DNA of 5,265 bases from an uncultured Chlamydiaceae bacterium (GTDB lineage Bacteria; Chlamydiota; Chlamydiia; Chlamydiales; Parachlamydiaceae), in the NCBI GenBank assembly GCA_945957185.1, contig CAMFKA010000152.1:1-5265 (forward strand). The letters are read 5' to 3'. Below the pieces are notes generated by a model. That model did not search any database and was not told the DNA's origin. It saw only the letters and a list, made by a program, of their open reading frames with translations. Shown in pieces: positions 1 through 4,058 of the stretch. The stretch's first letter is position 1. Every line of letters starts with the position of its first letter. The position numbers and the translations under genes were made by a program.

Positions 1-74
1 TCACAAGGAGGGCAGCACTCGTTGGCGCTGAGTACTCCGCACAGAGCGGTCGCTAATAAAAGTGTGTGTTTCAT
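1..74 (-). CDS. Exported Cys-rich protein, N-terminus only (cut by window edge)
   Basis: Only the first 24 codons are visible, read leftward from the ATG at 74-72. A strong ribosome site (AAGGA, about 7 nt upstream) supports this start. The peptide begins MKHTLLLATALCGVLSA, a typical short Sec signal peptide with one Lys/His n-region, a hydrophobic core and a VLSA cleavage site. The mature end then starts with NECCPPC. A Cys cluster straight after the signal peptide is seen in chlamydial outer-membrane proteins that are cross-linked by disulfides (MOMP-like and Cys-rich proteins). That makes an envelope protein plausible, but 24 residues cannot establish a family. No classical lipobox is present. 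The gene lies 19 nt downstream of the exported protein at 94-660 and probably shares its transcript. Confidence 0.7.
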   Translation of the reverse strand, partial: MKHTLLLATALCGVLSANECCPPC

Positions 75-93
75 AGAGATTCCTTAGGGTAAA

Positions 94-660
94 TCAGAAA
101 ACCGTTCCTGTTCTGGTAAAGTTGAAATAGATTTTTTGGTCATCTGACGAGACGATTAAATTAAACGATTGTCCGTAGAAGGGGTTGACGCCAACTTTTG
201 TTGTGGCGACGACCATGCATTGCGTGACCATGGAATGAATGATGCTATCCAATTCCAGATTGATGAGTGTTGTGGGAGTAAACCACGTCACGATGAGTCC
301 ATTGTCGACAGAGATGTAATTCGAGATGTCGTTGAAAATACCATCGGCAGTTTGCATGCATAAAAAAGAGGCTGAGCAGGTTCCCACTTTTTCATCGTTG
401 ATGTTGTACAGAGGCGCTCTTCCTGCAAGGTATGTGGAACTAATCGTGGAACTGCCCCCGGATACGTTCGATGTGGGGATTTCTATGAAGCTGTCCGCGA
501 AGTCTGAAATGTTCAGATAATACAATTGATTGTTAAACTGAATCGGCTTCGAATCTTTACCATACAGTGTTTGCGTCGCTGCTGCGCAAAAAAAGCAAAT
601 CATCAAAAATGCTGCTTTTAGTGTGTTGCAAGTGAAAAAATTACTCTTTTTTTTCGACAT
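94..660 (-). CDS. Secreted protein, possible allene-oxide-cyclase/dirigent-like barrel
   Basis: A 188-residue protein. I chose the ATG at 660-658 over an upstream in-frame ATG at 711 because GGGAG sits 5 nt before it and a promoter overlaps the longer version. Residues 1-34 form a signal peptide: basic SKKK, a hydrophobic AAFLMICFFCAAA core, and likely cleavage after LYG. The mature part has beta-rich spacing. From residue 80 it reads G-x3-LYN-x5-VG-x5-FLC, then Y-x3-DNGLIV, then V-x2-GQSFNL and YFNFT. This order recalls the allene oxide cyclase/dirigent barrel: LY(D/N), a Lys-x-Gly pair, a Cys strand, D-x-G-x-I, a V-x-G turn, and a final F-x-F strand. The resemblance is judged by eye and remote. 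Three Cys (95, 101, 148) could form a disulfide after export. The substrate and role are unknown. It probably heads an operon with the Cys-rich gene at 1-74. Confidence 0.72.
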   Translation of the reverse strand: MSKKKSNFFTCNTLKAAFLMICFFCAAATQTLYGKDSKPIQFNNQLYYLNISDFADSFIEIPTSNVSGGSSTISSTYLAGRAPLYNINDEKVGTCSASFLCMQTADGIFNDISNYISVDNGLIVTWFTPTTLINLELDSIIHSMVTQCMVVATTKVGVNPFYGQSFNLIVSSDDQKIYFNFTRTGTVF

Positions 661-681
661 ATGTTCTCCCGATGAAAGCCG

Positions 682-711
682 ATCATGTACTTTTTTTGAA
701 CTTAGTGTCAA
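682..711 (-). promoter_or_regulatory. Putative sigma-70-type promoter for the 94-660 gene
   Basis: On the minus strand a perfect TTGACA (711-706) is followed after 18 nt by CATGAT (687-682), 4/6 to the -10 consensus. Transcription would start near 675, giving a leader of about 15 nt before the ATG at 660. This is consistent with the shorter start of that gene. Confidence 0.45.
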
Positions 712-718
712 GTTGACA
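706..718. repeat. 13-bp perfect palindrome TGTCAAGTTGACA
   Basis: TGTCAA and TTGACA flank a central G, so a -35-like TTGACA exists on both strands. Only the minus-strand copy has an acceptable -10 partner. It could be an operator over the -35 box, but palindromes of this size are expected about once in 5 kb by chance. Confidence 0.3.
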
Positions 719-768
719 AATTTTTATTCTGACCTTGGTTCGTTTTTTTTGTTCCCGCTACTTTTAAC

Positions 769-798
769 TTGAAAAACTATAGCTCTAAGAGCTATAGT
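769..798 (+). promoter_or_regulatory. Promoter of the toxin-antitoxin operon
   Basis: TTGAAA (769-774), an 18-nt spacer, then TATAGT (793-798). The start would fall near 805, leaving about 20 nt of leader before the GTG at 826. The palindrome at 774-800 fills the spacer and covers the -10 box, so a bound repressor would block polymerase. Confidence 0.6.
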
Positions 799-800
799 TT
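774..800. promoter_or_regulatory. 27-bp palindromic operator, probable autoregulatory site
   Basis: The left arm AAACTATAGCTC (774-785) and right arm GAGCTATAGTTT (789-800) are exact reverse complements around the 3-nt centre TAA. Twelve paired positions are far beyond chance. The site lies between and over the promoter boxes of a toxin gene followed by a helix-turn-helix antitoxin, the usual location for the operator bound by the antitoxin or the toxin-antitoxin complex. As RNA it could also form a hairpin, but it lies upstream of the predicted transcription start. Confidence 0.65.
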
Positions 801-825
801 AGGTATAGGAAAAAGCGAGAGTTGC

Positions 826-1191
826 GTGCGAATTTTTAAAACTAAAGGTTTTCACCGCTGGACAAAAGAAATTAAACTCTCAGATTACAAGTTAAAGGAA
901 GCGGTTACCGAGATTGGCAGTGGCTTATATGATGCTAACTTAGGGGGAGGCATTTTTAAGAAACGAATATCGTTGGGGAGCAGAGGGAAAAGCTCTGGCG
1001 CGCGAACTATTCTAGCTTTTGGAGTGGACAAGAATGTGTTTTTTATTTATGGATTCGAAAAAAATGTTCGCTCAAACATTTCTGAGCACGAAGAGATGGC
1101 TCTTAAAAAATTAGCTAAATTATATTTTAGCTTTAGCGATAGGAAACTTGCGCAAGCTGTATATTTAGGCGAATTAATTGAGGTAAATTAA
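826..1191 (+). CDS. RelE/HigB-type toxin of a type II toxin-antitoxin system
   Basis: A 121-residue protein from the GTG at 826, close to the 110-125 residues usual for this family (RelE-like, Pfam RelE PF06296 type). An open frame extends to a TTG at 769, but that would place the promoter and operator inside the gene and add 19 residues with no family counterpart. GAGAG (817-821) is a weak ribosome site. Recognisable blocks are F4-K-T-K-G-F9..W12, L34-x-D-A-N-L-G-G-G42, K45-K46-R47, R53-G-K55, R60-T-x-L-A-F65, F72-F-I-Y-G-F-E-K-N80, and the C-terminal GELIEV. The basic residues probably contact RNA. Members of this family are ribosome-associated mRNA interferases that inhibit translation; this activity is inferred by family. 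The antitoxin follows after 1 nt. No key block looks broken, so the toxin is probably active. Confidence 0.88.
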   Translation: MRIFKTKGFHRWTKEIKLSDYKLKEAVTEIGSGLYDANLGGGIFKKRISLGSRGKSSGARTILAFGVDKNVFFIYGFEKNVRSNISEHEEMALKKLAKLYFSFSDRKLAQAVYLGELIEVN

Positions 1192-1192
1192 T

Positions 1193-1498
1193 ATGAAAAA
1201 ATCAATTTTAGAAACGGTTCACGAATCCGTAGAAGGCTTATACGATGCGGGACTTGTCGACGCAATGACCATGCACGAATTTGATGCTACATGTCTTACA
1301 CCAATTGAAAATTTATCACCTCGAAAAATAAAATCCATCCGTCTAAAAGAAAAGGTGAGCCAAGGTGTATTTGCATTATATTTAAATATAAGCGTTTCAA
1401 CAGTTCAACAGTGGGAACGTGGCCTAAAACATCCACGAGGCATCGCGCTTAAAATGCTAAATCTTGTATCAAAAAAAGGCCTTCACGCAATAGCGTAA
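1193..1498 (+). CDS. XRE-family helix-turn-helix antitoxin (HigA-like)
   Basis: A 101-residue protein whose ATG follows the toxin stop by 1 nt. GAGG at 1180-1183, inside the end of the toxin gene, is 9 nt upstream, so the two are likely translationally coupled. The C-terminal half (about 44-95) is a Cro/C1-type helix-turn-helix: IKSIRLKEKVSQGVFALYLN is the first part, and ISVSTVQQWERG the turn and recognition helix, followed by the KHPRGIALKMLNLV helix typical of antitoxins paired with RelE/HigB toxins. The N-terminal part (1-40) probably contacts the toxin. By family it should neutralise the toxin protein and repress the operon, most likely by binding the palindrome at 774-800. Toxin-first order is typical of HigBA-type modules rather than RelBE. 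Confidence 0.9.
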   Translation: MKKSILETVHESVEGLYDAGLVDAMTMHEFDATCLTPIENLSPRKIKSIRLKEKVSQGVFALYLNISVSTVQQWERGLKHPRGIALKMLNLVSKKGLHAIA

Positions 1499-1501
1499 TT
1501 G

Positions 1502-1541
1502 AAAAAAAGGAGGTCAAACTTGATAGTCTGACTCCTTTTCG
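1502..1541 (+). terminator. Hairpin terminator after the toxin-antitoxin operon
   Basis: AAAAGGAGGTCA (1505-1516) pairs with TGACTCCTTTT (1529-1539) apart from one bulged G, around a 12-nt loop. The stem begins with an A-run and ends with a T-run. It lies 4 nt after the antitoxin stop and just before the next promoter, so it separates the two operons. Confidence 0.6.
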
Positions 1542-1545
1542 ACTC

Positions 1546-1574
1546 TTGATTTTTATGCATCTCTATCTTAAAAT
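1546..1574 (+). promoter_or_regulatory. Sigma-70-type promoter for the three-gene operon
   Basis: TTGATT (1546-1551), a 17-nt spacer, then TAAAAT (1569-1574). This is a good match with optimal spacing. The start would be near 1581, about 23 nt before the ATG at 1604. Confidence 0.65.
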
Positions 1575-1603
1575 GCCTTCTTAACCAACGGGACGTTTGC
1601 TGT

Positions 1604-2185
1604 ATGATAGATGATTTGAATCCAAATGACTCACAAAATTCTAAGTTGCTCATTACTTTTCCTGAAAGTAAGGAAGATCATAGGCTGCAATTAGTGGGAA
1701 TTAATGACTCGATCTTTGCCATCATTCATTCTCCTCTAGAATCACAGGGGCCTATCCAGCTGCTCTGTGAAGATTGGAGCCTTGTCCTCCTCGCTCCGGT
1801 CAAAAGTAAGTCCGATATCCTCATTTCCGCTATCAACGTCATCTGTCTAAGCGAAATCACTTCGGAAGAGGGGAGTGTTGATGTCCAAGCTTCAAACCGA
1901 TTGGTAAAATTTGTAAACTTCTCAAAACCTTCCGAAAAGGTAACTGAAAAAGGAGAGCGGGGGCAATTTATATTTGCAGACGACCCGGCAATACTTTTAA
2001 ATTGTTACCGCTCTTTTAGCGGAATTGTAGGCGATGTAAGGAATAAAAGCCCCGAATCCATTTCCAATGCCCAACAACGGTTCATCGGTGTTCTGTGTGC
2101 TTTAGCTGATAAAATGAATGGAAATTCAGAACATTTAGATTTTCAACGTGTTCTTGATATTTGGAAAATCGCACCTAAATTTTAA
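1604..2185 (+). CDS. Unrecognised protein with a short beta-strand-repeat-like segment
   Basis: A 193-residue protein that I cannot assign to a family. The ATG has a weak site (GGGA, about 10 nt upstream). There is no signal peptide or membrane segment, so it is likely cytoplasmic or exported by a route without a Sec signal. Residues 49-104 alternate short hydrophobic strands with Gly/Ser/Glu turns (GPIQLLCEDW, SLVLLAPVK, DILISAINVICL, SEITSEEGSVDVQAS). This pattern resembles strand-turn units of beta-solenoid proteins such as hemagglutinin-type or FapA/bactofilin-like repeats, but only three or four units are present. The C-terminal third (about 128-193) looks alpha-helical. It is first in the operon with the ferredoxin-like and SUI1 genes, 11 nt upstream of the former. 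Codon use resembles its neighbours. Confidence 0.78.
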   Translation: MIDDLNPNDSQNSKLLITFPESKEDHRLQLVGINDSIFAIIHSPLESQGPIQLLCEDWSLVLLAPVKSKSDILISAINVICLSEITSEEGSVDVQASNRLVKFVNFSKPSEKVTEKGERGQFIFADDPAILLNCYRSFSGIVGDVRNKSPESISNAQQRFIGVLCALADKMNGNSEHLDFQRVLDIWKIAPKF

Positions 2186-2196
2186 TAGAACAATTT

Positions 2197-2550
2197 ATGG
2201 ATACGCTTTCAACAAAATTACAGTCGTTAGGTATTGGCAAGATCAAGCGTCATATCTTCTTATGTGCAGATCCCACAAAACCTAAATGTTGCAATAAAGA
2301 GAAGGGGATTGAGTCTTGGGAGTACCTCAAGACGAGGCTCAAGGAGCTAGGACTTAGCGAGCAAGGGGGAATTTATCGAAGCAAAGTCAATTGCCTTCGT
2401 GTTTGCACTCAAGGTCCTATCGCTGTGGTTTATCCGGAAGGGATGTGGTACCATTCTTGCTCGCCACAGGTGCTTGAACAAATTATTCAACAGCATCTGA
2501 TTGCCGGGAAACCTGTTGAACAATTTTTATTACATGATGGATTGCAATAA
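2197..2550 (+). CDS. (2Fe-2S) ferredoxin-like protein, thioredoxin fold
   Basis: A 117-residue protein matching the thioredoxin-like [2Fe-2S] ferredoxin family. The N-terminal strand KRHIFLCADPTKPKCC gives Cys23 and Cys31/Cys32, and NCLRVCTQGPIAVVYPEGMW gives Cys66 and Cys70. These are the expected four ligand positions (C-x7/8-C ... C-x3-C), with one extra Cys in the first pair. The Q-GP-x-x-VVYPEG-x-WY stretch and the C-terminal VLEQIIQQHL-x-GKPVEQFLL are typical. By family it is a cytoplasmic electron carrier or cluster-binding protein; its partner is not evident here. It starts 11 nt after the preceding gene without a clear Shine-Dalgarno site, so coupling to upstream translation is likely. 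Its TAA overlaps the ATG of the SUI1 gene. Confidence 0.88.
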   Translation: MDTLSTKLQSLGIGKIKRHIFLCADPTKPKCCNKEKGIESWEYLKTRLKELGLSEQGGIYRSKVNCLRVCTQGPIAVVYPEGMWYHSCSPQVLEQIIQQHLIAGKPVEQFLLHDGLQ

Positions 2551-2828
2551 TGCCGTTTACGATAGGTGGGGAGTGGATCCCAAGTAAATTAACAGCTAAT
2601 CAATCGTCAAAGTCTGTAAAAGTCCGTTTGGTCAAAAGGGGCAAAGCTCTACTTACAGTCGTGTTGAATTTGCAAATGGATTCTAATGAGCTTAAAGATC
2701 TAGCTTCGATTTTAAAGAAGAAATTAGGGTGTGGTGGGTCAGTCAAAGAAGACAGCATCGAAATGCAAGGTGACAAAGTCGATGATGTTAAAAATTATCT
2801 TCAAGCCATTGGAATACGCTCTCAATAA
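2550..2828 (+). CDS. yciH: SUI1/eIF1-family translation factor (YciH-like)
   Basis: A 92-residue protein, somewhat shorter than the ~108 residues of E. coli YciH. The SUI1 domain spans about 22-90: the strand VKVRLVKRGKALLTVVLNL, the helix ELKDLASILKKKLGCGG (48-63), then SVKEDSIEMQGDKVDDVKNYLQAIG. The KKKLGCGGSVK and I-E-x-QGD signatures are diagnostic of the family. eIF1 checks start-codon selection in eukaryotes and archaea. Bacterial YciH has been linked to initiation fidelity and stress-related translation inhibition, so a ribosomal role is likely but not essential in most bacteria. The ATG overlaps the upstream stop (TAATG), indicating coupled translation with the ferredoxin-like gene. 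The gene ends just before the long inverted repeat, which may terminate the operon. Confidence 0.92.
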   Translation: MPFTIGGEWIPSKLTANQSSKSVKVRLVKRGKALLTVVLNLQMDSNELKDLASILKKKLGCGGSVKEDSIEMQGDKVDDVKNYLQAIGIRSQ

Positions 2829-2862
2829 AACAATGACAAGGTCTAATTTATATCGAAAATAA

Positions 2863-3080
2863 TTGCTGCTGAGCCCTCCGGGCGACCCCTTATGTAGCCT
2901 ACGGTGACGAGCTCGCGAGGAACCGTAGGAAATGAATCAAATGGTTTAGAGCCCGCAGGGCGACTGAAAATCGAATCAGTCGCCCTGCGGGCTCTATCTT
3001 ATTATCGTAAACACCTACGGTTCCTCGCAAGCTCGTCACCGTAGGCTACATAAGGGGCCGCCCAGAGGGCTCAGCAGCAA
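2863..3080. repeat. 218-bp nested inverted repeat (outer arms 67 nt)
   Basis: The left arm 2863-2929 and right arm 3014-3080 are reverse complements at 64 of 67 positions. They begin with TTGCTGCTGAGCCC and end with CAGCAGCAA. Each arm also contains a local hairpin, CCTACGGT-N16-ACCGTAGG (2898-2929 and 3014-3045). The 84-nt centre carries a second hairpin (2947-2996). The element fills the gap between the convergent yciH-like and LRR genes. It could be a MITE/REP-like mobile repeat or a bidirectional terminator. No transposase and no clear target duplication are visible. Confidence 0.9.
2947..2996. terminator. Perfect 21-bp GC-rich hairpin at the centre of the repeat
   Basis: The arms 2947-2967 and 2976-2996 pair perfectly around the 8-nt loop AAATCGAA. 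The stem is very stable and sits between converging genes, so it may stop transcription from both sides. Neither side has a proper T-run, so termination is an inference. The sequence is related to the outer arm ends (GAGCCC-N3-GGGCGAC). Confidence 0.5.
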
Positions 3081-3096
3081 AAATGTAAGCTGCTTC

Positions 3097-3114
3097 CTCG
3101 CTTGCGCCAGCGAG
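3097..3114 (-). terminator. Small hairpin just after the LRR gene
   Basis: CTCGCT and AGCGAG pair around a 6-nt loop, 5 nt beyond the LRR stop codon on the minus strand. A T-run occurs about 15 nt further on (ATTTTT). It is short and atypical for an intrinsic terminator, and the larger repeat beyond it may do this job. Confidence 0.3.
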
Positions 3115-3119
3115 TTTAC

Positions 3120-3893
3120 TTACAAACGAGGCTGTTCAGATCTGGTTTTAAACAATTGCTCAACCGCTTCTATTCCTTCGGGTGAGATGTTTGTACAGCC
3201 GAATAATTTAACCTTTTTCAACTGACAGCTTTCTAAACTGCTCACTTCTTCTATTGAAGGGATCAGTGCATCTGTCAGACTATAATTGTAGCCTAAATTG
3301 AGACGAGTCAAACTGTTGTTGCTCTTAAGCGCATCAAAAATATGACGAACCCCTTGATCTGTGAGTTGTTCGGGATCTTCTTCCGGTTTGGTCATCCCCA
3401 TGCCGTGGAGTCCTAACGAGTTGATTGTGGTGTGATCGCGCAAAAAATTTGCGATTAATTTCGCGCTTCCTTCATCACCACATTTGTTACTGTTAAGAGC
3501 GAGGTGCTCCAAAGTGCTTAGCTGAGATAATGACTGTAATATAAACGGTAGCCCCTCTGTGGTGATGTCGCAATTAATTAAGTCAAGCTTCCGGAGTGTT
3601 GGGTGCGATGCCAACGCGGAAGTGATTTTAAGGGTTGCTGCACCGTCTATTAGATTTCCCTCAAAACTTAAGGCTTCTAATGAGGTGTTTTTCTGTAGCG
3701 CGGGAGCCAATATTCCAATTTCCGATTCAGTTATTACGCTGAGGCATATCTCTAACACTCTTAGAGAAGTGTTTGCCGTGAGCTCATTTCCGATGGCAGA
3801 CAAAGTTAAGGGAAGTTCTTCGAGCCATACTCCTCTTAAATGTCCTTCTGCTACTTGAAGGTTTTGTAATAGATTTGTGCTAATTGCTGACAT
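3120..3893 (-). CDS. Leucine-rich-repeat protein, ribonuclease-inhibitor-like
   Basis: A 257-residue protein with start ATG 3893-3891 and GAGG 4 nt upstream. Leucine-rich repeats of the RNI/NLRC type run from about residue 43 to 248. The first Leu of successive units falls at 44, 72, 100, 128, 157 (Ile), 195 and 225, so the period is 28 residues, the eukaryote-like class. Units follow the pattern SLExLxLxxNxIxxEGxxxIxxAL, for example TLRKLDLINCDITTEGLPFI. Unit 5 carries an insertion of about ten mostly acidic or polar residues (KPEEDPEQLT, 169-178). Residues 1-42 are a helical cap. No signal peptide or membrane segment is seen. Such proteins bind partner proteins. In amoeba-associated bacteria they are often suspected type III effectors, but no secretion signal can be verified here. 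It is divergent from the HIT gene. Confidence 0.88.
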   Translation of the reverse strand: MSAISTNLLQNLQVAEGHLRGVWLEELPLTLSAIGNELTANTSLRVLEICLSVITESEIGILAPALQKNTSLEALSFEGNLIDGAATLKITSALASHPTLRKLDLINCDITTEGLPFILQSLSQLSTLEHLALNSNKCGDEGSAKLIANFLRDHTTINSLGLHGMGMTKPEEDPEQLTDQGVRHIFDALKSNNSLTRLNLGYNYSLTDALIPSIEEVSSLESCQLKKVKLFGCTNISPEGIEAVEQLFKTRSEQPRL

Positions 3894-3911
3894 GAAGCCT
3901 CTGAATAATTG

Positions 3912-4001
3912 TTTTGCGAAATTATTATAGTGCTTTCAGTCAAAAGTAGCAAAATGAATTTCTTGTCAAAACTTGGTTTTTGTGTTAAGGTTTTCGCAAA
4001 A
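3912..4001. repeat. Separated 10-bp inverted repeat in the divergent promoter region
   Basis: TTTTGCGAAA (3912-3921) and TTTCGCAAAA (3992-4001) are exact reverse complements 70 bp apart. The first covers the predicted start of LRR transcription and the second lies upstream of the HIT gene. They could be paired sites for one regulator of both genes. The rest of 3894-4058 shows only AT-rich promoter-like sequence. Confidence 0.35.
3924..3952 (-). promoter_or_regulatory. Promoter of the LRR gene
   Basis: On the minus strand TTGCTA (3952-3947), a 17-nt spacer, and a perfect TATAAT (3929-3924). The start would be near 3917, about 24 nt before the ATG at 3893. Confidence 0.6.
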
Positions 4002-4045
4002 AATGATGACAAAGGTTTGAGTGTGTCAGTTTTTCAATTCATTAC

Positions 4046-4051
4046 AAGGAG
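4046..4051 (+). promoter_or_regulatory. Ribosome binding site that sets the HIT start
   Basis: AAGGAG lies 7 nt before the ATG at 4059. Upstream in-frame candidates, a TTG at 3909 and an ATG at 3954, have no comparable site. Confidence 0.75.
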
Positions 4052-4058
4052 CTATTTA

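Noticed and set aside
169..520. Two plus-strand open frames of 64 codons
   Set aside because: They lie opposite the secreted-protein gene, lack ribosome sites and show no family features.
661..711. Upstream ATG (711) for the secreted protein
   Set aside because: It would overlap the likely promoter and put 17 polar residues before the signal peptide. The ATG at 660 has a good ribosome site.
757..774. Motif GCTACTTTTRACT shared with the LRR promoter region (minus strand, 3950-3938)
   Set aside because: A 12/13 match within 5 kb is expected by chance, and the motif takes different positions relative to the two promoters.
2863..3080. CRISPR array
   Set aside because: The repeated units are inverted, not direct, and there are no regular spacers.
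2850..3095. Target-site duplication around the long inverted repeat
   Set aside because: AAAAT occurs on both sides, but the left copy does not abut the repeat end and A/T-rich flanks make this likely by chance.
3559..3858. Plus-strand open frame of 99 codons
   Set aside because: It is the shadow of the LRR gene on the opposite strand.
3909..4058. N-terminal extension of the HIT protein from TTG 3909 or ATG 3954
   Set aside because: Neither has a ribosome site, the extension overlaps the divergent LRR promoter, and a strong AAGGAG sits 7 nt before the ATG at 4059.
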